From Apostichopus japonicus (taxonomy: Eukaryota; Echinodermata; Holothuroidea; Aspidochirotida; Stichopodidae), in contig NC_092565.1 in the NCBI RefSeq assembly GCF_037975245.1, forward strand, positions 7,248,999 to 7,312,998: a DNA stretch of 64,000 bases, read 5' to 3'. This document shows positions 46,751-60,400 of this stretch, piece after piece (position 1 is the first letter of the stretch; each line of letters begins with the position of its first letter). Made by a program: the position numbers and the translations under genes. The notes below the pieces were generated by a model that was given only the letters and a program-made list of their open reading frames with translations, was not told the DNA's origin and searched no databases.

Positions 46751-46929
46751 CTATAGAAAAACCTTCTAGTCTGAAAACAATGTGAATGTGGGGTGGGGAG
46801 GCAGGTCACAGTGACAAGGGAACCTCTAAAGAGCCCCTTTTCTTAAAAAGAACCGCACCTTTTGATAAAACAGTAAATTTTCAATTTCTGTAGTTTAGAC
46901 CCCCCCCCCTTTAGGCATAAATCTGGAGG

Positions 46930-47305
46930 AAAAAAATGGACCAAAAATGGAATTTCTCAAATTTAAGTCTGGGTGCTTATATGGATTCTTACAGCTCAGT
47001 TATGAATTTTCCTCGAGTCTCAAGTGGATTTCCAGTGAATTAAGGGCTTCATTTTGCCTTACTAATACTAAAGACTATGGAATAAGATTTTATGGTATTT
47101 TCTTTCAAATGGAAAGCATTATAAACATCATTATACCTGATATACAAAGAGAAGAGCGCTCTACCCCATTTACATGATTTTTGGAAGAATTTAAAAAGTC
47201 GCAATTTGGGCCAAAATTAGAAAAAATGATACAAACTAGTCAAATTTGGACCAAAAATGGAATTTCTCAAATTTCACCCAGGGCGCTTATGTGGATTCTT
47301 AAATT
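46930..47305 (+). repeat. Direct repeat pair, about 60 bp each
   Basis: ACCAAAAATGGAATTTCTCA followed by AATTT and GCGCTTATGTGGATTCTT-like text occurs at about 46,940-47,000 and again at 47,250-47,310, suggesting an old tandem duplication with a unit of about 310 bases. Confidence 0.7.
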
Positions 47306-47689
47306 ATTTATTGATAGTCTTATGATATCAATATTGCGAAACGAATATTGTTGTCGGACTGTACCGGGATCCTTGCCTGTTTTCTCTCTGTCAGCTTTTT
47401 CTAGTCGGTGGTGAATGTTAGGTTTTGAGTGTTATTGAAAGGTATATAAATATGATCTCTTGATATCATTTCACACCAAGAATATCATACTTCTGGTTCG
47501 TAAATGTTTTGACGAGTCTGAAGAAGTCCTCCTCCTCTTCAAAAACAAAGAAAAAGAGAAGTAATCAGAAAAATACATTTGCCCGTTTATATTGAAGCTT
47601 CATTTTGCGTCCAAGTTGCTGTATTATAAATGTACCGAAATCGACAAAATATCGGAACGATAGGGTCCGACAAAATCATACTCAATTTC

Positions 47690-47695
47690 TTTATT
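47690..47695 (-). terminator. Candidate poly(A) signal of the glass gene
   Basis: AATAAA on the minus strand, about 515 bases past the stop at 48,210. No coding feature lies between, so this range is its likely 3' UTR. Confidence 0.4.
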
Positions 47696-48209
47696 CTGAA
47701 TTAATATTCATACTTGATGTCACTTTTTGAATGTACACAGAGTTATGTGAGTAAATTAGTGTTCCATGTTTCAATGTATATATGTATATTAAGTAAATTA
47801 GGTAAGTAAATCAATTTTTGTTTATGATTCAATATAGTCATAAAATTTTGTTATAGAAATTTCCTGTAATGCTTAGAATGTAACTTCCAATGTTATGTCA
47901 ATCAATAACGTGAGCATAGCACATTCTAATATATCTCTTCTTTCGATGCAGTATAGTTTGCATATAGTAATTCGTCAATATCTTTGGAATATTAAGATCA
48001 ATTGTTCGTCGACGCTATTTTGAATTACCGTTAAATTTTAAATTAACAAGTGATCAGATGATATCCCGCCGGCGACTTCCCGTATCTTCTATCCAGGTTT
48101 CAGTATATCAATTGGATCTCCCCGCAGTCAGTTAAACTTGCTCACTGTCCAAACTATTGAGAGGGAATTCCTCCATTCTCTTTCCGTGATTTTGTATTAT
48201 GCATTTGTA

Positions 48210-48422
48210 TTATTCGTTTTTATGAACTTTCATGTGTCTAGTTAAATTTCCGGACTGTGAAAATCTTAGCAAACAGATGGAGCATTGATATGGCTTTTCG
48301 CCACTGTGTATACGTAGATGTTTAGTTAGAGTTGAACTGTCGGCGAATGCTTTGCGACAAAAACCGCATCTGTAGGGCCGTTCACCGGAGTGGGTGCGCA
48401 TGTGTGTCGTAACCGAGGAACT
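48210..48422 (-). CDS. glass: glass exon 6 (rest of finger 3, fingers 4 and 5, stop)
   Basis: 71 codons with TAA, TGTACAG acceptor, phase 0. Encodes [28 protein letters not shown] and [18 protein letters not shown], and ends VHKNE. Joins exon 5 as FSQ/SSS. Confidence 0.95.
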   Translation of the reverse strand, partial: SSSVTTHMRTHSGERPYRCGFCRKAFADSSTLTKHLRIHSGEKPYQCSICLLRFSQSGNLTRHMKVHKNE

Positions 48423-51400
48423 CTGTACAGAAGATGAAATGAAAAAAGTTAGAAACGACCGCGCCAAAGACTAGTTGATAAACTTCATAAACAACATAAA
48501 ATAAGCATTGTATTTTATAGTGTGAAATGTATTGGGGTATTTAACAAACAAACCAAAAACTTGTGATTGCATCATTTATGTTTATGAAATTCAAGCAACA
48601 ATTTTCACTGCATTCGATTGTCCGTCCAAACTTCAAAATCCTTCAAAATATCACAGCATAAATAAGCGCCTCTTGAAGGCGCGATGACCGTAAACTGCAT
48701 TAAGTTTGATATTGATGTGTAGTGACTGTTTTTACCCATCGCTACAACAGTTATTTGTGTATTTTCTATTTTTACAACCATTTTATTCTATTGAAAACGC
48801 CCCTTTTCACACCATCGGCAAATAAAGTGACTGAACTACTTAGCCTACACAAAGCCCTTTACGTCATCTCCTCAGTATAGTAACACATAGCACAGTACAA
48901 CTATTTACTATACCTATGAAAACATGTCTACAAGAATGTACAAATTTGTCCATGGCATGTAGTGCTCGATGTCAAACTTGCGTGCTCTTTTGTTAATTTG
49001 AATTAAAAGGAACACATTTTTGATTGAGTCATATATACCTCAATTTACCAAAGTATAAGCATGAAAATTTAGACCTGCACCGAGGAGCCGACATCACCAT
49101 GGAGCTAGCCTTTAAGAAGCACTCTGTACAATATTTTACAAGACAGTGAATTTTTTTTTTTGATATCTGCGAAGACCATAAACATATCACTAGTAAATCA
49201 ACATTTATCTATATTTCTTGTTGGGCATATCAACTGTTAACTTCTTTCTAAAGTCCTTGACAGCCACCAATCAACCAACCATTTGATCTCAGCATTTTTT
49301 TGTCAGTGTCAAATTTAAAATAACACCGTCAAAAACACCACCAATTTCTACACCAACCAGTTAATATTGATGATTAAAATATTTCACGCAAAATGACGTT
49401 ATCATTACATAAGCAATCCGATCATGCGCAGTAATTACTTTCGATATTTTAAACAAAAGGTGCTCGTTAAAGTGCAAAACAAGTCGCCGGTCAGAATCAC
49501 TGGAATATATTCAACAAACAAAAATTGAAGTTTCTTTTTCTGTTGTTTTTTTTATTCAGCACACTCAGCTGCCGCGTCTGTGAATATTCATCAGGCTTAA
49601 AAGTACAACAAAGACTTTAAAATGTTACCAACAAACTTTATTTTCATTCTCTTTGTAGTTAAATCTGGTTAAATTGAGTCGCAAAAGATCTTAACTTTTG
49701 TTTGGCTTAAAAAACAACAACACATGGCTTTGGTCACAAATCCATGTCAACTGATATACAGTTCACTTCAATATCCATACAACAATATCTGTCAATACTT
49801 GAATAAACAAAGAACGAACATATATATATATAGGCGATAGTTGTCTGTTTACCTGTGAGAAATCTCTATGGCAGATGAAGCACCGAAAAGGCTTCTCTCC
49901 GCTGTGCGTTCGCATGTGAGCTGTAAGGTTAGCCGTCTGTGAGAAGGTTTTGTTACACAAGCTGCATCTGTAAGGTCTCTCTCCCGAGTGTGTCCGTAGG
50001 TGGGTCTTTAAGGTACTCGGGCGGGCGTAAGATTTACCACATAGATTGCATACGTTATTTCCTAAACAATACAAATCAATAAACAAAAGGTTAACATAGA
50101 TAACTACAATATTGGGAAAACTGGGACAAACTATGAACAAAGAGTTTTTTTTTTTTTGGGGGGGGGGGGGGGATGATTTCTTTGAGAATTTAAATTGTCA
50201 ATAGAATTCGACAAGTTTCGTCAATAATTTGAAAGTTGTTCTTGTTTTTTTTTTGGGGGGGGGGTGGGGTGGGAGTTATAATCTCAATTTTAGGAACAAT
50301 TTTAATATTTGTTTTTGTTAGTAAATGCGTGGCACTCAGGCATTTGTTTTTAACCATAATTGTTTTAGCCTAAACATACGAGTTAATCTAAGGGTTACCT
50401 TCCATAAGTGTACACATCACCACCCCCCCCCCCAACCACCTTAACAAAGGAAAAACTATCAGAGACCATTCAAGTGAAAGTCGATGGGTAGGGGAGGCTC
50501 AGAAGGGGTGGATTTTACTGAGAGCCCGATGTAAACCCTTTTCCAGAGTGCCAACCTTCTTTCTATGTTCTATTTTCTAAATCTATTTTCTGGAGAAAAT
50601 CCTATTCAAATCCAAAATACGATTCGTCTTATACTTTTCGCGTCTTATATACTACCTAACGCCTTTAACTTTTTTCTCTTTTTTTTTTGGGGGGGGGGAG
50701 AAATTGCCGTTACCTTTTTTAGTTTCTTTCCGACCTAATCGCAACGTTTTCACAGAATTACTTCTTCCACCAAAGGCACACGGTTGCAGTTCGCGGAATC
50801 CCAGCCTTTCTCCTCGTTGTGGGGTCACCCACGTCACCCCTGCTCTCTCGTCTGGGACCATATTGAGCACATCGTGGTACCTACTACTCGAAGACTTCGG
50901 GGAACCCAGAGGTATAGACTGGGTCTGGGATTTGATCAGACTAGATGGATGGTTATTCCTTGTAGAATAATGTTCATGGCTTTGAAGAGACGGAGATTCG
51001 GGAATGGAACCAAAACTTGAGTAAGACGAAGAAGACTGAAAAAAAAGGTAAAAGAAATTTTTAAAAAATGGTCAAAATATTTATAAGGGTTAGTTCGTCT
51101 AATTAAATTACAAGGGTAAATACTATATAATATAATGTTATGGACGGTGCTTGTTTTCCAGCAGCGCAAACTATGCTACAATGAAGAGGACAATGGTTTT
51201 TTTTTTAAAGTCATACAACTAACCCTATAACCCTAACGCAACAAGAACAGAGGAATATGCGACGTTTCTCGCAAATTACATCGTTAGTATACAAACAGAA
51301 ACCATGTTCCAGTTTAATTTTGAATGGTTTTGCAACAAAATGACCTTTTTCTATAATCACACATTGTTTCCGTTTACCTTTTCAACAACAGGGCACTTTT

Positions 51401-54400
51401 TAATAACATTTCATTTTTAATTTGTCAAAAAAAGGGTCATTTAAAAAAATTAACAGAAATGGAAAAATGGTACTTTTCATTACTAATGAAGCACTATGAT
51501 CACTAATGAAGAGGAGTTCTTTTGGAGGTTTCCACAAAACTAGAGAGACACGTGCCCTCCCCCATCTCCCCCTTCCCCCATCTCCCCCTCCACCATCTTT
51601 CCCTCTCTCTCTCTCTCCTGTACCAGGGCTCCGCCGTCCCTGGCAGACGTGACATTTACATATGTACCTACCGATGCGTAACCTCTGTAATCAGAACTAA
51701 AAGACTGTGACGTCTCTGGATGGTGGCGGTGATTGGTGTATGAGCTCCCATTCATTTGCATACCCCAGTTACACTGAGGGCAATCTATGTGGAAACCAAA
51801 AGAAACAGTTCAGATTTCAAAATGCTAGAAATATTTTACATACATAATTTTGCTACTATAGGTTTTGTTTGTTATATTAGCTTGTATTCATTTTTTCTCC
51901 AAAGTATAAGGCCTAATGACAAAACTGACAAGATTCGAAATTGCTAAAATAGGCAAAGATTTTTTGTTTTTTGTTGGTATTGCTAATTAACCGGTACTGA
52001 TACGGACCGGTGACCTTTGGCTTACCAACCATGCGTCCTATCAAGTGAGATATCCAGCCTTTAATTCTTGGCACCCTCTACGTAGCCATTTACTTGCTGG
52101 CGGCGGGGGGGGGGGGGTGCCATTCAGAAAGCACAGTACCATGCAACCAGGGATTACTCCCAAATTCCCTTCGATAAAACCCAGAAAACAAAAGGTAAGG
52201 GATTTCAAGGGTGATTCCGCTTTTTATGTATGTTAAGTTTAAACGGTATATACTTGACATTAAAATCAAAATATTTTACAAAACGATAATATATGTGTCA
52301 CATGTGTTATAAGAGATAACTCACCGCCATTCGATGAGGAGCTGTGTAAGTAGTTAGACTGATGGCGCTGTGTACATTCTAGCCAGCTGGGAGCAGGTGG
52401 ATACGGAGAAGGTTCATGTCGGGGCGGTGAACTACGGCAGTGAACTACAGGTGGGGTAAAGGTGAGGGCAGACGATCGAATATGCGGTGTCTCGCTCTGG
52501 TATCCAAAGTTGATTCGATCGTGGTGACAAGAACAGGTACTTCTTTAAAATATGAAAAGAAAATAACGAACAAGGTGTCAGCGGGCGGTTGAAGAGGATA
52601 AACGTGGGAGAGGGGTGGGTGGGGGGGGGGGGGGGGTGGAGGGCAGGGGGAACCTCGAGGGCCAATGGGACATGTGACTATGATTAAAGGCGGCCAACCA
52701 CAAAGTCATCTCAAAATAGACCTTTTGTGCATTTCGTACTACAAATCCAGTAGTCCAATGCTGGTTTTAAATTACATTTTTTTTTACAATGCAACAAGGA
52801 ACTTATTTACATAACAAAATAGCCCTTTAAATAACAGAAATAAAAACATCGTCATTCCTCGTGAGGATACCACTCAGTTTGATGTTGCCAGAGAGAAAAT
52901 TCATACACCGGAGTGCCATAACTAGGCGTCTATGGGTGCCAAGTATCAAGACCTCCTGACGGGCTAAGCCCAGTTAAGAACCCATTTATATTGCTGCATC
53001 GGGGCCAGGTTGCTCCGTACTACGTAGAACAGAAGTTGTTTTTTTTTTTTTTTAATAAGGAGAGGTACCGTATAAAACGACACAAAGTTACACACATTTA
53101 CGCGTATACTCTTATCGTTCAGTTGTTGGTTATATAGAATATTGGAGGTTTATTGGAAAACAGATATGTTAACGTAATTTCTCTTCCTTCATACTAACGA
53201 TGGAAGATCCTCATTAACCCCCCCCCCCCCTCCCCGCCCCTCATTTGGTCTTACAGTTGACCCGGGTTGCTATACATACGCAGGAATGTTATACTATATT
53301 GTGATGACAACACATGGGGCACCCATACCGATATAGATTTGTAAGAGGCACCAGCCCGTATACAATCCATACATTGTAATGATAACTTATATCCGCCCTT
53401 CGCGACGCAAACAGGGCTTCAATTCAGCTGTTTGTAGGTGTTCTGTTTCCTTTTCAAATCAAAACAGATTCCAATTTGAAAGTTTTCAGCGGATGATTGG
53501 GAGACATTTCGTTCCTTTTAATGTCGTCATTTATCTCTTTCCATCCTTGAATGAATCAATTCTATCATGTTTTAGAATCTCGCAGTTTTTAACCATCTGC
53601 CCATCAGGCATGTGTCTCTGTCTTTTAATTACATTTTCTTTTTTCTCTTCAGGGAAAAAAAAAAACGAAAGAAAAGAGTCAAGCCTTATAGGTCTATACT
53701 ATAGAAGTCATATAGGGAAACGAAAAGAATTCACAAAAACGTGATTTCTATAAACCTACCAATGGAAACAGAAACCTGGTTAACAACTAACATCCAATGT
53801 CTTCTGTTCAACTCACAGAAGCTTTTCATACCACCTTAAGTTCTTCCTTTTCAAAGATCTGCTTCAATTCCGCTTCAAATATCTCTTTCCATTTTCTTCT
53901 CTCCCTCCTTTTTTTTTTTGGGCGGCGAGAAAGAAGACCAGAGGACGCTCCAGGTTTTGACCATTCTAAGCTAAATGTTGGAGTTTGGGAACAATAGTGA
54001 TTATCGGTAGCATGGGTTCTGGTGGGCAATTGAGAGATTTTAAGCTCGTTTCATCTTCCCAGATAAGGCTTCCCTTAACCCCGAGGCCAAAAACTCTTTC
54101 TTTTCCCTCACATCACACAAAATTCTTTCAATGTTTTTCTTGTAAATCTTTGTCGTTGAAAGAGACTAGTTTGTGAAGTCGATGTTCGAAATAGTGACTT
54201 ACAAACAGAATTTGCTTGTTTTTCTTTTCCGCTTCTTCTTCCTCTTGTACTTATATTCTCTCGCAGTATACTCTTAACTTTTGGAATTATCCTACCGTTA
54301 TGCTGACAAAGTATACTACGGTTTGTGTGTTTTTTCATTTCTTTAATAGGTTGGTTTGATCAACGAAAGCTAACAGATAAACAGCTCTTCTAACCGCAGA

Positions 54401-57400
54401 TGTAGACGGATTAGAAGACTTGTTACATTTGTAGACCTATTTAATCACAATCCTTAAGTAGGAAGGGTCATTATTATGGGAAGGGTATACACTTTGAACG
54501 GTACTCGCGTTTCCAATCAAGTCACTAAAGATAAGAAAGAAAGTCAGTATTATTCCCACTTCAAACAGCAAAATTGACGTTATTACCATTACTATGGATA
54601 ATGGGGCATACATAGGAGTAAACAACGGGTACATATACTACTGTAATCCGTTACAAAATATAGGATCTTGCGAGTAACAAGTTTCAAAAGTTCAAACAGA
54701 AAAGACGCCAAGTCCGTATAGCGAGTCCGGGACACAGGGGGCCGTCTCCCCCAACCCCCACACACACCTACACGGGTCACCCATCTGGTTACAGAACAGG
54801 AATGTTTCGCACATCGTTAAATTGTTGGTGCATGCCCCTCCTTCAATTGTTGGTGCCCCGTTAACTCAGACTTCTAGCTTGAAACGAGCTGATAGCATGC
54901 TTATTCCATCTTCTAATGAGAATTACGGCCTATACTAAACTGCAGTAATTATGTCTTTTTTCCACAACCGTTTACTTTCTGCTGTTTTGATGACGTAATT
55001 TTCAATACAATTGTCTGATGAAAACGTTATCGATGAAATAAGTATTGTATTCATTTGGTGCGATATAATTGATAATGATATTCAAATTATTGAATAGATT
55101 GTATTATTTAATGAAAATATTATATACCGTTCAATGAACAGCTTTGTTTTTGATAAGAAATATATTTATCATCAAATATAGAAAACGGTATATGTTCTGT
55201 TTCAACGTCAGGTTATTATCATTACGAACATGATATGTAACTATAATGAGGGATATATCTTTAAGTGAGATTTTGCATATAAAAGAAATACATTAAATAG
55301 TATAAATTTGCTATAATAGTCATATATAATGATGACAGGTTATCATACAGCAAACCTTTGAATTATTGATTATTTAATTGTTTTCATAGGTAATGAGATG
55401 TACCAACATCAAACATAGAATGTAATCAGGTAGTATGAGTTGTCATTATCAATCAACATTTGGAGTCAAAGAGTGTATGGTATGTAAACATTCAACATGA
55501 TTACATTTAGTAAAGTAGAACATTATTTTAATCGGTACATTTGATATATAAGTCATTCAATATGACTGTGCCAAATATACAGCAATGATTTTGAATCATT
55601 CATTACTAGTCTTAATCGGTGAAATATTATCATCGAAAAAGAGAATTCCTATATTAATTCAATATAGTATGGTTTACAAGGGCGTAGGAACCGGGGGGGC
55701 TGGGGGGCGCCAGCCCCCCAGTGAAAAATGTGGAGGGGCGGAAGTATCATTCCGCCCCCCCGCTTCGCAAGTCAGAAAACCCCTTTTTCATTTCCAAATG
55801 AGAAAAAAAAATCATTTGGAGCACCAAATTGCATCTAAGGCCAGGTGAAAATACAAAATTAAGTTTACAAAATGGAGTGGGTGTTGAAGTGTGCTATATT
55901 GCACCAAATTGCATCTGAGGCTACCTGGAAATGGAAAAAATTCCAAAGGGGAGAGGGACACCCCCTCCCCTTAGACCCATAGACGTACGAGGCGGGGGCA
56001 GACTGCCCCCTTAATTTCCAGAGGACAAGAAATTCGGGCAAAAGTCCTGAAAAATTCGGGCAGCCTAAGAGGAGAATTTTATATATATATATGCAGTAGC
56101 TTGCCCGGATCTTTTTCAAATTTTTGCCCGACAATTCCATGTTTACTTTATTTAGCATCATGATGCCCGAATATTTCCGTGTAACACCACCGTAAGCGCA
56201 GCTCATCTGGGCTACCACGCTTTTTGCACGATCATTTTTTTTTCTAACTAGTCAACTGTACACCTGGACATTTCCGACATGAGTGTATATAAGAAACATT
56301 TTCTTTTTCATGGATGGTAAGGGGGTGGGGGGGGGGCCTACAAGCCTATAGGAGTACAGGTTTATCATATTCTTTGTTATATTTTATACTTTTTTGTGAG
56401 ACAAATTGCAGTCTCATCTGACACAGCGACATTATCCCGCCTACGCGTCGTTGAACAATGTATGTTTTTCTGGAGGTAGCTGAGTACTGTGTTAAAATAA
56501 TAAATACGGTAACTAAATAGGAGCTTAAAAAATATACTGTCCTATTTTTCCCCTTCAAAGTAATGTTACCATTTTTCTTCTTCTAATTTACCAATTTTTG
56601 AGGAAGTGTAAATTTCTAAAACGTGAGATTATAAAATAAAGAATGTTTTGAAGCAACTTGCAAGGCCTCAGAAGTGCCATTTCCTGCAATCTGAGAGGCA
56701 TTTTTTGCCAAAAATTTTCTTGTACGCTACGCGCCAACCGATGGTGGCGCTTTGCTTAGATAGTGTCACGGGAACTTTCGGGCACAAAAATTTCTGCCCC
56801 CCCAAACTGAAATGGTCCCAAACGCCTATGCTTAGACCCCTCCCCAGACCGGCCATCAGTCTTCAGCCCCCCCCCCCCCCACTCAAAAGTACCTTCCTAC
56901 GCCACTGATGGTTTATGATTATAAATGAACGTCTGTCGTCGAAGACTAAGTATGCAATCGTTCAATATCATCACATTTAGCCAAGTAACATATTAAATCA
57001 GAATATATAGAATTAAGAAAGAAATGAAATGTGGCAGTAATCAATCTTCGATATTAATGAAACGTTCTGTTACCATTATACAATACTGTGTATAACCAAT
57101 AACCCATGCATATTGGTCTATATGCATGTAAGTAGTGGTTTGCATTGGCGAATTCAGGTTGTTCTAAAGGGAGGGGAGGGAAGGAGAGGTTGGGCACGCG
57201 GAAGGTACCGAAATTACTGCCAAAGCAATGGTTCAATAACATTTCGGTAAAAATAAAACACATACCCCGTGAGCGAACTGTTTTGAAATAGTTCCATGTT
57301 GTACATACCTTGTTTGAATGAAACTTGTGTTTCTATGTTTTCAGTGGCAATCAAAAGGATAAGAGAGGGAATGGGGTCGGGGGGGGGGTGGTGGGGGCTC

Positions 57401-60400
57401 CTATCCTCTGGTCCATTATCCACAATTTTCCTATGTGCTGTATAACCTTACTTTATGAACTATGCTGCAAAGGTTACATATAGTAGTGTTTAAAAATTCT
57501 TTCACGCGTTCTGCGTAATGTGATACCCTCTTAACCAAACATAGCGACAATTAATGACATTTATTGCCAATAATTGTAATCGTCAAACAAGGTTGATTTA
57601 CTCAAAAATTTGTATATTAGCGATGAAATACATATTTCTTTCGTCGATTTTGTCAAATCTATGGCTCAGACCACTTTTTTGGTAACATTATAATTTTAAT
57701 AAACCCTGCTTGGAAACCCAAACGGATTTAGAATGAATTAGATTTCTGAAACTATTTCAAAGTTATCTGGACGCTTTGTTATTTGCAATGGAATTTGTAA
57801 TAATAAACTGAGTTAATGGACTTCATTGTAATAAATTTAATTGCATAAACAAGATATTCAGAATCAACGGAGAATTGCTTATTCAGTCTAATATGAAATC
57901 AACTTCATTATTACGAATTGCGGGATTTCATAAACTATAGAATTACGATAGTCGGACAACATAAATTCTTCAATAAACTTGATCAAAGAAGATTAAAAAA
58001 AATCCCATTAATAATGACTATACAGAAGAAAAAAAATATTTTGTAATTTTAGGTAGAAAATTTCAAGAAATTTGGAGAGGATATTTGATCTCATCTATAT
58101 AAGTGTGAGTCCTAATCTTTATAAAGAACAACAAGGACACTTAGATAAGTGTTGAGTTTGACCGGAAAACAACGAAGTAACATGATTATTATTAATTTAT
58201 TTATTATTGTTAATTATTATTAAGGCATTCTTAGGTGTACTTTTATTCTCATTGAGATAATATTGATAAATTCAATAACGTTAGTTAACAAGAGAAATAA
58301 CAAAGGGATTGAACTTTCCAAAATTACTATTGGTCGTATGGGTTGGGGTGGGGGTGGGGGGGTGAACCCTAAAATTTTGTTTAAAAAAATTATTTGGGCA
58401 ATTCTTCGAAAACATACACAGCCCTGATTCCTAATTTGCATTTAAGAATCAGGAGTGATTTGTTATTGTCATCACGTGGTACGGTATAGCTACCAGCTTT
58501 TTGCACCTTATTTGGGAGAAATTAACAAATATATCATAACGTATAATAACAGATTTGTACATGATTAAATCTGAGAGGGGTGAGGCGGAGATTGATGGGT
58601 ACCGTACTTGGTATAGGCTTTATTATTATGTAACTCCAGTTACAAAAGCAATGTTCTCATCATTTTTAACCTTTCATTCTGACAAGGCAAAAAAGAAAAA
58701 AAAAAGAAAACATTTCTCCAACTTCTAACTGACCGATGGAGAGGAATTGACAAATAAAAAGACTCGTGAAATCCTAAAATATCTTGTACAGATATAAGAT
58801 CTCATATATAGGATTGAACAAAGTGATTATTCCTGCTCAAAACTGCAATAAGAATGATTTTATTACCTCCCTTAAAATTAAAGTTATTGATATATTTGTA
58901 AATTTAACCCGTGACAAGATCTATATAGAAATAATTAGGGAGAGTAGAAGAACATCAAGGATAGTCAAATCTTCCTACAATTTTAGTAAATTATATGATG
59001 ATAAAATATGAAGTGAATAGAAATAAACTTTAAATCTTAAGTTATTTTGTGACTTTACGTTTTAGTGTTTTTGATATATCAAGGTAGGACATATATGTCC
59101 TACCTTTATTATTATTATTGTTTTTCATTATTTTTTGCATATCTTGTCTGAGTACCTGTGACTATTGTTATATAATTTCCCTTTGAGTAACTTATAAACC
59201 TGGATCAACAAATATACGCTACTTTCAAATTTAAAATTTTTATTTTATCAAGTATAAATGAAAGAATATATAAGTTAATTTATATTTTTAATTTAAAACC
59301 AAAATATGCGGGTATGGGATAAGCCTGATTGGATAAAACTATTTCATCAAAAAGACAAGTGGAAACTCGAAAAGTTACATTTACCGACTTCATGTCCTGT
59401 TTTCTTTTAATGCTAGCAATACTATATGTTTTAATATGCCGCAATTTTTTTCTCCCTTATTATGATATAGGCCTGAAAGCTCGACTCTTGTTTCACTAAA
59501 TTTTGATTGTATTTTAGACATTTATTAATTATTAAAGTAGAACAAAGATGCAAAAACAATGGCTTTGATTTTTGGTCTCATCTGACGGAATAACGAAATG
59601 ACAAATAATTATTCATGTCCTCCGTAACTAATTTTCATATAATTAATTACGAGACAGCCGTGTGATTGTCGTATACCCCTGTTAAGTTCCCAATCGTCGA
59701 GCGAGAGTTGACGTTATATTGTGTTAATTTAAATAGTTGCCATGGAAATTTAGAGATACGATTTTTTATTTATTTATTTTAATTAAAAACCAAAAGCAAA
59801 CGTTGCTTCAAACGTTCTGTTAAGCTTCACCCTTCAAAGGAATAATGGATTCCAAAACTAGACCCTTCTTGACTACTTTATGTAGATTCCTTTTTCTGCT
59901 GTGGATTGGAGCGGGGTGGGGAAGGTTCGCGTACAGATTAATTGCTCGTTCTTATAACCATCAACCAAATTCGATTCAATCAGCTTATTTTTTTAAACCA
60001 AATTTGCCTTAGTATATGTATACTATAACAATACTCGATGTTTATTTATCACATTGAATTACTAAGAATCGAACTACTTTAATCGTTGTTAAGGGCTCAT
60101 GAGTATTTGAAAAATAGCAATATTTGCTTTAATTATGTACTACGTTGCATTATTTTAATTATGTACGTTAATTATGTACTACGTTAAGTGTCGCCTATAT
60201 AGTTAGCAGAGTAATTAACAAATTATTCTGTCTCATTATACTGCAAACAAAAATATTATATAAAAAAGACTGAGGGCAGATTGTTTATCTTAACCTGTTC
60301 GTAAACTTGATCCTTCAAAATGAAAGAATATTTTTTTTTTTAACATAATTATCTCCTTATTGCCGAAGTATGGACTAGTAAGTCAATTTATCGGGAGGAA

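Noticed and set aside
50652-51169. Several + strand frames of 70-88 codons around 50.7-51.0 kb
   Set aside because: Antisense shadows of glass exon 4.
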